Source: Bacteriovoracia bacterium (GTDB lineage: Bacteria > Bdellovibrionota > Bacteriovoracia > Bacteriovoracales > Bacteriovoracaceae). From it: a DNA stretch of 64,000 nt. Each line of letters opens with the position of its first letter. Position 1 is the first letter of the stretch. Made by a program: the position numbers and the translations under genes. Under the pieces are notes generated by a model. The model worked only from the letters and a program-made list of their open reading frames with translations, had not been told where the DNA came from and did not search any database. Shown here piece by piece: positions 10,325 to 17,950 of the stretch. The DNA lies in assembly GCA_030431635.1 (NCBI GenBank), contig JAUIIL010000001.1:124001-188000 (forward strand), in the 5' to 3' direction.

Positions 10325-10353
10325 ATGACAGGGCAAAAAAGACAAGTTACAAT
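10325..10353 (+). promoter_or_regulatory. Sigma-70-type promoter for the desaturase gene
   Basis: ATGACA at 10325-10330 (5 of 6 to TTGACA), a 17-base spacer and TACAAT at 10348-10353 (5 of 6 to TATAAT). Transcription would start near 10360, giving a leader of about 23 bases with an ACTGGAG ribosome-binding site. Confidence 0.6.
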
Positions 10354-10382
10354 AAACGTGTATTTTAACTGGAGTCAAAAAC

Positions 10383-11468
10383 ATGCTTACTTTTTTCAAA
10401 CTTTCCTCTATCTACATCGCTATCATCGCTTTTGTTGAAACTCAGTTAGGTGGCCATGGAGTACTAGGAAATGTATTGGCTGAGAGTACTGCTCTAAAAA
10501 TAAGTGCTTACTATCTTATCATGGCCCATCTCACGATTACGATGATGAGCCTTTCTTTTCATCGCTACCACACTCATAAAGGAATTATTATTAATAAATA
10601 TGTTGATGCTTTTATGAATGTATGGCTATGGATGGTAACAGGAATGGCCAGAAGGGACTGGGTTTCCATTCACCTTTATCATCATGCTCATTCTGATAAA
10701 GACAAAGACCCGCATTCACCAGTGAAAAAAGGGTTTTGGAGAGTTTTTCTTTTTGGGGCCGTTGATTATGCTAAAGCAAAAAATAACCCAGAAGTGGTGA
10801 GAATTAAAAATAATATCGAAGCTTCGAAAATGGATCTATTTTTTGAAAAACACAGCTTTCTTGGATTAGGAATTTTAAGCGCTTTCTCCATTGCTGGGTT
10901 AGGTGTTGCTTGGGGAAGTCTTTTCTCTGTTCTTCATTTCACCATTTCTCCTTTATTTGCAGTTGGTGGAGTTAATGCTCTGGCCCACACTTGGGGATAC
11001 CGTAACCATGATAGTAAAGATAATAGTCGTAATATTGGTTTTTTAGTACCTCTAAACTTTATTATTTGTGGTGAGCTTGATCACAATAACCACCACGCAG
11101 TTCCGCGTTCATCTTCTTTCAGACATAAGTGGTATGAGTTTGATATTGGGTATGTTTATATTAAAGTCTTAGAATTTTTTGGACTAGTTGAAGTTAAGAA
11201 TGCCTACACAACAACTTCTTTAAAAGCTGATTTGGCCAAAGAATTTCAAAAACAATTTCAGGCCTTAATGGAAGAGAATGCTGAATTTAAGAAGAAATTA
11301 GAACAAATGGCCAGAGAACTAAATACAACTTATCAAGAATTAATAGCTCAAATTAAAGCTTACTTAGCAGGGAAAAAAATTGAATTAGAAGCTCCTGTTA
11401 AAGAGTTTGCGGCTGAAGTGAAGCGTATTATTAAAACTAACTATCGACTTAATTTAAGTTATAGTTAG
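10383..11468 (+). CDS. Acyl-lipid/acyl-CoA fatty acid desaturase with C-terminal coiled-coil tail
   Basis: Membrane-bound di-iron desaturase, delta-9/stearoyl-CoA type, introducing a double bond into fatty acyl chains for membrane fluidity. Three histidine boxes are present: HRYHTHKG at about residue 60, HLYHHAHSDKDKDPHSP at about 97 and DHNNHHAVP at about 233. Hydrophobic segments fit the usual four-helix membrane plan (residues 5-60, 155-200). After the catalytic domain, residues about 280-345 form a charged heptad-like helix (FQALMEENAEFKKKLEQMARELN), which is unusual for the family. It has its own promoter, and a long hairpin overlaps its stop codon. Confidence 0.92.
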   Translation: MLTFFKLSSIYIAIIAFVETQLGGHGVLGNVLAESTALKISAYYLIMAHLTITMMSLSFHRYHTHKGIIINKYVDAFMNVWLWMVTGMARRDWVSIHLYHHAHSDKDKDPHSPVKKGFWRVFLFGAVDYAKAKNNPEVVRIKNNIEASKMDLFFEKHSFLGLGILSAFSIAGLGVAWGSLFSVLHFTISPLFAVGGVNALAHTWGYRNHDSKDNSRNIGFLVPLNFIICGELDHNNHHAVPRSSSFRHKWYEFDIGYVYIKVLEFFGLVEVKNAYTTTSLKADLAKEFQKQFQALMEENAEFKKKLEQMARELNTTYQELIAQIKAYLAGKKIELEAPVKEFAAEVKRIIKTNYRLNLSYS

Positions 11469-11471
11469 TTT
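11434..11471 (+). terminator. Long hairpin overlapping the desaturase stop codon
   Basis: AAACTAACTAT (11434-11444) pairs perfectly with ATAGTTAGTTT (11461-11471). Inside, ACTTA/TAAGT add five pairs beyond a small CG/T bulge, closing on the loop ATT. The TAG stop is in the right arm. No T run follows, so it may be a 3'-end stabilising structure rather than a classical intrinsic terminator. Confidence 0.5.
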
Positions 11472-11576
11472 AAAGTAACTCTTAGGCTTTACCAGAGCTG
11501 TCAAAAAACTAGTCACTATTAGTAATGATTTCAAAGTCCTAAGTAGAAAATCCTTTTTTATGCTATTTTTATACCT

Positions 11577-12074
11577 ATGAAATTAAGGGCCCTTTTCTAT
11601 TTATTCCTCTCTTTTAATGCTTACTCAATTGATTTAATGAGAGTCTATTATCTCTCTTCACAAAGTAGTGAGATGTATGTCAGGAGAAGTAGTCAGTATG
11701 ATGCTGGAAGGTATTTAACCTCATCGGGAGAGTTCTTAGCGACTTCCTACGATAGGGATGGATACAAACGCTATATCTATTCTATTGAAATTGATGGAGA
11801 AACTTACCAGACAATGGAGAACTTTGCTTGGGAGCATTTTGATGGACAAATTCCAACCGTTGGAGATTATCATCGAAATCTTAAAAAACTCAATGAATTT
11901 CGCGAAGTTGGAGTCATCATTGGGGAAGTTAACGGGCAAGAAAAAGTAATCTGCGTGGGAGAATTTGATAGCTCAATTGCTCCTCAGAAGGCCGAGCAAA
12001 AATTTAAAGAGCAAGTGATGGAGTCTTGTTATCAATCTGTTCAATCACATCAAAGAGTATTTTCTCTTAAATAG
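11577..12074 (+). CDS. Small exported protein of unknown function
   Basis: A 165-residue protein starting with a short signal peptide (RALFYLFLSFNAYS). The mature part is Tyr- and Ser-rich at first (MYVRRSSQYDAGRY) and includes a single late Cys pair (VICVGEF, ESCYQSV). No family was recognised. TATACC immediately precedes the ATG and no Shine-Dalgarno site is visible, so the transcript may be nearly leaderless. Its 3' end overlaps the convergent aminotransferase gene by 25 bases. Confidence 0.65.
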   Translation: MKLRALFYLFLSFNAYSIDLMRVYYLSSQSSEMYVRRSSQYDAGRYLTSSGEFLATSYDRDGYKRYIYSIEIDGETYQTMENFAWEHFDGQIPTVGDYHRNLKKLNEFREVGVIIGEVNGQEKVICVGEFDSSIAPQKAEQKFKEQVMESCYQSVQSHQRVFSLK

Positions 12075-12961
12075 TTTTGAACTAGCTTGAGATACCCTTC
12101 ATTAATTTTGGCCGTCATAGGCCCAAAACCGTTTGTTAATTCAGAATTATTAATGTGAGAGATAGGGACAACACTTCGAAGAGATGAAGTAATAAAAGCT
12201 TCATCTGCGTTTTCAAACTCTTGGGCCGTAAAATTTTCTTCTACAAATTGAAAATCAGTCGAGTTTTGAATCACTTCAATAACCTTACTTCTTGTAATAC
12301 CCATGAGAAGACCTGCACTTTGGGGAGGAGTTTTAATGACTCCATCTTTAATCATCCAGACGTTAAAAGTTGTTCCCTCCGCCACATGTCCTTCTTTATT
12401 CACCATAACAGCGTCGTAGAAATTTTTCTTCTTGGCTTCAATATGGGCCATGACGTTATTTAAATAGTTTCCTGATTTTGCATTCGGATCTGTTGCTTTC
12501 GGGTCATTCCTTTGAACACTACTGACAAAGAGAGAAACACCCTTCTCATACATCCAAGAGGGATTCTCGGGAAGATCCTTAGAAATAATGACTAAGTTGT
12601 TTTGTAGGTCAGAATTAGGAGTCAAACCGATAGAGCTCTCACCACGGGTAATAATAATTCTGAGGTATTGATCATCAACAGTAGAGGCCTTAATTGTTTT
12701 TTGCATTTCCTTGATAATATCCTCTGGCATAAATACGAGTGGCATAGCAAGAAGTTCTGCTGAGTTAAGGAGTCTTTTTATATGATCTTCAAGAAAAAGG
12801 GGGATTCTTTCTCGAACAGGAAAAGTCTCGTATATAGAATCTCCATATAAAAATCCTCTATCAAAAATTGAGATTTTGGCCTCGGATGCTCGGTAGAGTT
12901 TAGAGTTGATATTAACGATAGCTGTAGGGAAGAGCTCGTCAAGATTTGGATTTGTTTGCAT
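12050..12961 (-). CDS. Class IV aminotransferase (BCAT / D-amino acid / ADC-lyase family)
   Basis: PLP-dependent fold-type IV enzyme of 303 residues. Diagnostic segments are ISIFDRGFLYGDSIYETF near residue 32, the lysine segment NAKSGNYLNNVMA near residue 160 (the expected Schiff-base Lys), AEGTTFNVWMI for cofactor binding, and AGLLMGITR, which binds the PLP phosphate. The length matches branched-chain aminotransferases, D-amino acid transaminases and aminodeoxychorismate lyases; the sequence alone does not decide among them. A lipoprotein gene lies 6 bases upstream and a TPR-protein gene beyond it on the same strand, so all three may form an operon. Its 3' end overlaps a convergent gene. Confidence 0.88.
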   Translation of the reverse strand: MQTNPNLDELFPTAIVNINSKLYRASEAKISIFDRGFLYGDSIYETFPVRERIPLFLEDHIKRLLNSAELLAMPLVFMPEDIIKEMQKTIKASTVDDQYLRIIITRGESSIGLTPNSDLQNNLVIISKDLPENPSWMYEKGVSLFVSSVQRNDPKATDPNAKSGNYLNNVMAHIEAKKKNFYDAVMVNKEGHVAEGTTFNVWMIKDGVIKTPPQSAGLLMGITRSKVIEVIQNSTDFQFVEENFTAQEFENADEAFITSSLRSVVPISHINNSELTNGFGPMTAKINEGYLKLVQNYLRENTL

Positions 12962-12967
12962 ATAACC

Positions 12968-13447
12968 TCAGTTAATAAGGAAACTCCCAATTCCTTTTAA
13001 GAGTACTTGTTGTTGTTCGCCCTGAATAATATAGATTTCTTTCATGTTTGGGAAGTAGCGCCCGATAGTTAGAGAGAGGTATTTACCAGAAATTTCTTGT
13101 TCACAATCAATTTTAAATTTGAGCTTGCCATCATCATTAAATTGGCATGAGTTTTTATCAAAGAGAATAATTTTTTTTATATACCGATGGAGAAATTTTT
13201 GGGCAATCTCAGGAGTCATTTCGGCTTTTTGATTCCCAGTAGGGAAGTAAAGTGAGCCTAGGGTCTCTTCAGTTAGAAAGAGCTCAAGTTGGGCACTTTT
13301 TTGCTGAACACTCAGTTCGACAGAGGGATACAACCGAGAGATTTTTTCCGTGCTCTCTTTTTTAAGAGGTTCTCTTACTTGAATCTTTTTTTCCTCTTGG
13401 CAGGCACAGATGAGAAATAAACAAAGCGAAATAATCGTGATTTTCAT
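12968..13447 (-). CDS. Probable lipoprotein of unknown function
   Basis: A protein of about 159 residues with a hydrophobic N-terminus ending in FLICAC, an acceptable lipobox, followed by QEEKK, so outer-membrane lipid anchoring is likely. ATG 13447 is chosen over the GTG two codons upstream; neither has a good ribosome site. The mature part is Lys/Glu-rich and includes a Cys pair (NSCQF, IDCEQ) that may form a disulfide. No family recognised. It lies between the TPR gene and the aminotransferase gene on the same strand with short gaps. Confidence 0.65.
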   Translation of the reverse strand: MKITIISLCLFLICACQEEKKIQVREPLKKESTEKISRLYPSVELSVQQKSAQLELFLTEETLGSLYFPTGNQKAEMTPEIAQKFLHRYIKKIILFDKNSCQFNDDGKLKFKIDCEQEISGKYLSLTIGRYFPNMKEIYIIQGEQQQVLLKGIGSFLIN

Positions 13448-13489
13448 GCGCACATCATATCAAAAAAGAAGTGAATGCAAAGAGTTAAT

Positions 13490-14881
13490 TTAGAGCTCTC
13501 CGAGCTTTCGGTCGAGGTCTTCGATGTCTTTTTGATCGATTAAAAGCTCTTCTTGGAGCGTCTGCTCAATAGGAGTCTTCATCTGATTCAGAAAACCAAC
13601 GCTATCATGATGAATAGTTTGATCTTTTTCTATGATTTCAGGAAAATGTGTCCATTGGCCCATCTGGTACATGACCCAGCAGTTGAGCAGATCGTACTTT
13701 TGACAGGATAAAGAGCCAAAGAGAAGGACATCATCTTCATTTTTTTGTCGCAAAGAAGCATAGCTCATAATTTGCGAGAGCTCTAAGGGTGTTTTTTTTA
13801 TGTCTTCGTATCGTTGCTCTTTAATAAGGGCAATACTATTTTGATAATCTTCTTGCATAAGAAAAAAAGCGCTTTTAAGAGCCGTTTGCTCTACGCTTTT
13901 ATCTTTTCTATAAAGTGAGAACTGATCCGAGAGCTCACTTCCATCTCTCCATTGCTTTAACTTCCAGGCCAGAGGGATGGCCCGTTCAAAAGCATTTAAG
14001 GAATTAGGCTTGAGGGTAAGAGCAAGTCTAAACTGAGCGTAGGCCAGTTCAAGTTTCTCTTGTAGTAAATACAAATTCCCTTTGATATTTTCAATATTAG
14101 GAGTTTTAAGGTCTTCAATAAATTGATAGCTCTTATTAAACTTTCCATCTCTAAAATAGAGAAGCCCAATGAGCTCGCGGATATCTTCATCAACTAAAAA
14201 GTAAGAGGTGAGTTTATTAATAAAGGGATAGAGTATTTCTGGTTCATTTAAATAGAGTCCCATTTTAAGCCAAACTCTAGCGTGCTCTCTTGAGAATTCA
14301 AGAGTTGAGAGGTCGTTAAAAGCGTTTTTAGTTGAGTCCAAAGAGCCTTTTTGAAGTTTGAGCTCAACCATCGTCTTTAGCCAAAGATTTTGAGTGTCTG
14401 AATACTTCTGGGTAAATCTCCGGCAAAATTCCCATTCACTAGCAAGCTCTTGAGTTTTATCTAAAATGAGCAAATTGAGTATTTTAAGAGAGCAAATCTT
14501 TGCCTCATTTTTGGCCTGCTTGAAGTGGGGTTTATTTAAGATGGCCAGACTTCTGTCGTACTCTTCTTTTAAAAAGTAGACGATAGCATGATACCTATCT
14601 AATAAAGGAGTCACTCGAGCGATGGGAGTGCTCTCCTTCATCTTCATTATTTCAACTTGGGCTCTTTCAAGATTTCCTACAATAATAGAGTATTTAATCT
14701 TTCCCAATTGTTCGTGAAGAGTTTGATTTGCCTCTTGCTTCTTTTGAAACCTCTCCTTGTGAACTAAGGCTTCATCTTTGTAATGAATGTAGTCTCTCTT
14801 TCTTTTTAACTCAGCTTGTGGGTCATAACCTGCGAAGCAGTAGGCAACAAGTAAACTACTCAAGTAAATAGATATTCTCAT
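13490..14881 (-). CDS. Periplasmic TPR-like repeat protein
   Basis: A 463-residue exported protein: the signal peptide ISIYLSSLLVAYCFA is followed by an almost entirely helical body. Repeats resembling tetratricopeptide units are visible, for example LYFRDGKFNKSYQFIEDL, LYLLQEKLELAYAQFRLAL and LKPNSLNAFERAIPLAWKL, in the middle third. TPR proteins in the periplasm usually serve as assembly or docking platforms; no partner can be named. The divergent gene starts 66 bases away and encodes another exported protein, so the intergenic region must hold two promoters, though no clear boxes stand out. Confidence 0.7.
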   Translation of the reverse strand: MRISIYLSSLLVAYCFAGYDPQAELKRKRDYIHYKDEALVHKERFQKKQEANQTLHEQLGKIKYSIIVGNLERAQVEIMKMKESTPIARVTPLLDRYHAIVYFLKEEYDRSLAILNKPHFKQAKNEAKICSLKILNLLILDKTQELASEWEFCRRFTQKYSDTQNLWLKTMVELKLQKGSLDSTKNAFNDLSTLEFSREHARVWLKMGLYLNEPEILYPFINKLTSYFLVDEDIRELIGLLYFRDGKFNKSYQFIEDLKTPNIENIKGNLYLLQEKLELAYAQFRLALTLKPNSLNAFERAIPLAWKLKQWRDGSELSDQFSLYRKDKSVEQTALKSAFFLMQEDYQNSIALIKEQRYEDIKKTPLELSQIMSYASLRQKNEDDVLLFGSLSCQKYDLLNCWVMYQMGQWTHFPEIIEKDQTIHHDSVGFLNQMKTPIEQTLQEELLIDQKDIEDLDRKLGEL

Positions 14882-14947
14882 GTAAATGTATCGTTGTATT
14901 TGTCGATAAGATTTAGTGAATCAAGAAGAAAAATAAACTAGGAACTT

Positions 14948-16612
14948 ATGGAAAAGTTGACTATTACACTTTTACTTTTAATCACAAGCTCTCATGCCCT
15001 TATGCCTCTGAGAGGAATTATTTATGGAAATGTAAAAGACGATCAGCTCTACGATCCTCTGAATAATATTTTTGAACATAGGTATGAGAGTATAGATGAA
15101 AAAAAGATGAGTCTTGTTGATCTAAAAATTTATGATTATCTTGCCTTACTTACTGAGGGGGAGAATTTAAAGAACAGTTGTGAAAAAAACTTTGATTCTC
15201 CAAGTTATCTAAACCAGTGGGAAGAAATAAGGGCCAAAAGAGGAGTTGTTTCTACTTTTCAATATATCTCTTTAGATGTTCTCACAAGGGCCATTGCTAA
15301 GTATGCCCGTGAACTCAATTGGAGCAAACCAGAGTATTCAAATTTAGTGAGTAACCTTACTCAAAAAATGTGCTCTCAAAATCTGAGTGTTTATAGTCTT
15401 AAGTTACTCCAAGATAATCTTATGGCCAAGTTTGAAGGGGAAAATGGCTACCAGCTTCCTCATTGGGATAACAGTCAGTTCTTTCCTCAAAGTCTACAAG
15501 GTAGAGTCCATCTAGAAGAAGTTCGAGAAAGAGAGTTCGCCTCAACAGTTAAGCTATTTAGAAATATTTGTTCATGGAATGGTAATGTTGAGAACTATAG
15601 GATGATGACTCCATATTTAAAAAACTCTTATTTAATGAGTTTTATTTTTAGAAACTTAGAAGGCAAAGAAATTTATTTTAATTTTGAAGAGCTCAAACTG
15701 GTTCAAAAAGATAGTAAAGAGACTGTTCAAGTTGTTTGTCAGAATATGATTTGCCGAAAAACAGATCAAAAGAAATTCCTCTCACTCTTTCCTCGAATGA
15801 TTGGGTCAAGCTCTCTTCATAACGACTTTGAAAGGCTTTATTGTCATCATTTTAAGAAACTCAAAGTAGTTAAAAAAACTCCGCACAATTTAATTGCAAA
15901 GTGGCAGGGTGAGAGGAGCTCTGAAGAAGAAATATTAGAAAACTCTCAACTGATTGCTCTTTTTACTGGAGGAAGTGATCTTCTATTTACTGCCAATAAG
16001 TATAGTGATCTCAAAGATTATCTGAGTTTGGCCATTACACAGAGGTGGGATAAATGGGCCGATGAGAATCTTTCTCACTTTGATAACGATCTTCTTTATG
16101 AAGAGGCCCTTCAAATAGAAGTGAAGCAAAAACCTCTTGCAAAGAAAAGAATGCATATTGATCTTGAAATAACACTTGGTGAAGCTGATAGGGGAATGAG
16201 TTTTTTTGACAAACTTGCGGTTAATTTTCATATGAATTTTTCAAAAGATTTTGTGAAATATGTATGGAGGCAAATGAGAGAGAGCTCCTCGAAAGAAAAG
16301 GCCTATCAGAGGCAGAAGCTCATGCACTACCTCCATGAACAGGTTAAGGTTCAGCTTTTAAGTAAACAGGCCAGAATTGTTGTGACACCTTGGAGTCAGA
16401 GAGAAAAACCTGTTGGTGGGCTTGAAGAAATTATTGTCCCAGAGCTTTTAAGACAACTTAACCTCTTTAAATTTGAGGAGATAGATTCTTTGGCAACAAA
16501 CATCTCAATTCCTGTTTCACTGCATTATGGTAATTTTGCTTTAAAATATATGAACGATAAATTCAACTATAAGTTTAAGAGAAGATTAGGACCCTTGACA
16601 TTAAATAAATAA
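14948..16612 (+). CDS. Exported protein of unknown function
   Basis: A 554-residue protein with a signal peptide (LTITLLLLITSSHA, cleavage before LMPLRG). AGGA lies 4 bases before the ATG. The mature protein is soluble in character, mixed alpha/beta, with five scattered Cys residues in the central part (KNSCEKN, KMCSQ, NICSW, VCQNMICR) and no recognisable catalytic motif. It ends 16 bases before the rpoH-like sigma factor ATG, so the two could be co-transcribed, which would be an unusual partnership. Confidence 0.68.
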   Translation: MEKLTITLLLLITSSHALMPLRGIIYGNVKDDQLYDPLNNIFEHRYESIDEKKMSLVDLKIYDYLALLTEGENLKNSCEKNFDSPSYLNQWEEIRAKRGVVSTFQYISLDVLTRAIAKYARELNWSKPEYSNLVSNLTQKMCSQNLSVYSLKLLQDNLMAKFEGENGYQLPHWDNSQFFPQSLQGRVHLEEVREREFASTVKLFRNICSWNGNVENYRMMTPYLKNSYLMSFIFRNLEGKEIYFNFEELKLVQKDSKETVQVVCQNMICRKTDQKKFLSLFPRMIGSSSLHNDFERLYCHHFKKLKVVKKTPHNLIAKWQGERSSEEEILENSQLIALFTGGSDLLFTANKYSDLKDYLSLAITQRWDKWADENLSHFDNDLLYEEALQIEVKQKPLAKKRMHIDLEITLGEADRGMSFFDKLAVNFHMNFSKDFVKYVWRQMRESSSKEKAYQRQKLMHYLHEQVKVQLLSKQARIVVTPWSQREKPVGGLEEIIVPELLRQLNLFKFEEIDSLATNISIPVSLHYGNFALKYMNDKFNYKFKRRLGPLTLNK

Positions 16613-16628
16613 ATGTCATCTTGTGTTT

Positions 16629-17549
16629 ATGTCTGATGATTCCAAAAAATCAATAAACCCTATTGTTCTAAACGAAGAGAATAGTCTTCCCGCACTACGA
16701 ACTAGTTCTGAAGTCACAACAGCTGACGATCCTCTTAAAACTTATCTCAAGCAAGTAGGGCGCTATAAACTTCTCTCAGCTGATGAAGAGCAGGAGCTTG
16801 TGAATCAACTCCATGAAACAGGTGATATTGAAGTCGCAAAAAAACTTGTGACAGCCAATTTGCGTTTAGTGGTCAAAATCGCCATGGAGTATAGAAGTGC
16901 TTATAGAAATGTTCTCGATCTTATTCAAGAAGGCAATATTGGTTTAATGAAAGCTGTCTCTAAATACGATCCTACTAAAGGAGCAAAGCTTTCTTACTAT
17001 GCTAGTTGGTGGATTCGTTCTTATATTTTGAAATTTATTTTAGATAACTTTCGTTTAGTGAAGATTGGAACAACCCAGGATCAGAAGAAGCTTTTTTATA
17101 ACTTAATGAAAGAAAAGCAGCGACTCATGGGAATGGGAGTAGAGCCAGATGTGAAGCTCTTATCTGAGAATCTAGGAGTTTCAGAGAAAGCCGTTGTTGA
17201 AATGGATATGAGGTTAAGTTCTTCTGGTTCAGAAGTAAGCCTTGATAAACCTCAGTTTGATCAGGGTAATGCCACGCTGGCCGATATTTTAGATAGTGGG
17301 GAAGAGTCTATTGAAGAGGAGCTTTCTCATAAACAAGGTCTTGAAATTCTTCAAGAACAGCTCCAAGAATTTGTTGCTGGACTTAAACCTCGTGACAAAG
17401 AAATCTTTAAAAAACGACTACTTAGCGAAGTGCCTCCTTCTCTGCAATCTATTGCTGATGATTACGGAGTCTCCAGAGAGAGAATTAGGCAGATTGAAGA
17501 GAGACTCCTAGATAAGTTAAAAGTTTACATGTCAGAATATATCCGCTAA
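16629..17549 (+). CDS. rpoH: RNA polymerase sigma factor, RpoH (sigma-32) type
   Basis: A 306-residue sigma-70-family factor. Region 1.2/2 is present (DDPLKTYLKQVGRYKLLSADEE, RLVVKIAMEYR, NVLDLIQEGNIGLMKAVSKYDP, YASWWIRSYI), and the stretch RLVKIGTTQDQKKLFYNLM corresponds to the RpoH box (QRKLFFNLR in E. coli), which separates heat-shock factors from RpoD and RpoS. Region 4 carries IADDYGVSRERIRQIEERLL, the -35-binding helix-turn-helix. It should direct polymerase to heat-shock or stress promoters. ATG 16629 is preferred over the GTG two codons before it; there is no evident Shine-Dalgarno site for either. Confidence 0.9.
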   Translation: MSDDSKKSINPIVLNEENSLPALRTSSEVTTADDPLKTYLKQVGRYKLLSADEEQELVNQLHETGDIEVAKKLVTANLRLVVKIAMEYRSAYRNVLDLIQEGNIGLMKAVSKYDPTKGAKLSYYASWWIRSYILKFILDNFRLVKIGTTQDQKKLFYNLMKEKQRLMGMGVEPDVKLLSENLGVSEKAVVEMDMRLSSSGSEVSLDKPQFDQGNATLADILDSGEESIEEELSHKQGLEILQEQLQEFVAGLKPRDKEIFKKRLLSEVPPSLQSIADDYGVSRERIRQIEERLLDKLKVYMSEYIR

Positions 17550-17570
17550 ATTAGCTCACCATATAAACAA

Positions 17571-17611
17571 CACCTGTTCGGTGAACCTCCACTCGGTGAA
17601 GAGCTTGGTGG
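17571..17611 (+). promoter_or_regulatory. Structured leader of rpsO, possible S15 autoregulatory site
   Basis: The 76-base gap before rpsO contains CACC (17571-17574) pairing with GGTG (17580-17583) across a TGTTC loop, a second pairing option CCAC (17589-17592) with GTGG (17608-17611), and TCGGTGAA repeated twice 16 bases apart. Competing GGTG/CACC pairings just before the AGGAG site fit a ribosomal-protein leader. S15 binding is inference from known S15 feedback control. Confidence 0.4.
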
Positions 17612-17625
17612 AAAAGGAGATGAAC

Positions 17626-17892
17626 ATGTTAACGAAAGAAGTCAAAGCAGAGTTGACTAAGAAGTTTGGGAAAAACCCACAAGACACTGGAAGCGCAGAA
17701 GTGCAAGTGGCCATTCTTACAGAAAGAATTAAGTATCTTACTCCCCACCTTGCTGAAAATAAGCAAGATAAGCATTCTAAAACAGGATTAATGAAGCTTA
17801 TTGGGAAAAGACGTCGTTTCTTAAAGTATATTAAAAATACTTCAGAAGAGAGTTATAAAAAACTTATCGATGAGTTAGGAATCAGAAAGTAA
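17626..17892 (+). CDS. rpsO: 30S ribosomal protein S15
   Basis: Ribosomal protein S15 of 88 residues, the standard length, binding 16S rRNA in the central domain of the small subunit. Conserved blocks include DTGSAEVQVAILTERI, LTPHLAENKQDKHSKTGLMKLIGKRRRFLKYI and the C-terminal YKKLIDELGIRK. ATG 17626 is the start: AGGAG lies 6 bases upstream, whereas the in-frame ATG at 17620 would abut it and GTG 17581 would add residues foreign to S15. A strong intrinsic terminator follows. pnp, its usual neighbour, is about 3.3 kb away. Confidence 0.97.
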   Translation: MLTKEVKAELTKKFGKNPQDTGSAEVQVAILTERIKYLTPHLAENKQDKHSKTGLMKLIGKRRRFLKYIKNTSEESYKKLIDELGIRK

Positions 17893-17911
17893 TTTTTTTC
17901 AAAAAATAAAA

Positions 17912-17950
17912 CGAAAAAAAAAGCCCCTCTTTATGAGGGGCTTTTTTATT
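17912..17950. terminator. Bidirectional intrinsic terminator between rpsO and the convergent gene
   Basis: A perfect 7-bp GC-rich stem GCCCCTC (17923-17929) and GAGGGGC (17935-17941) with loop TTTAT, flanked on the left by nine As and on the right by six Ts. It can terminate rpsO transcription on the + strand and the convergent secreted-protein gene on the - strand, whose stop codon begins at 17953. Confidence 0.9.
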
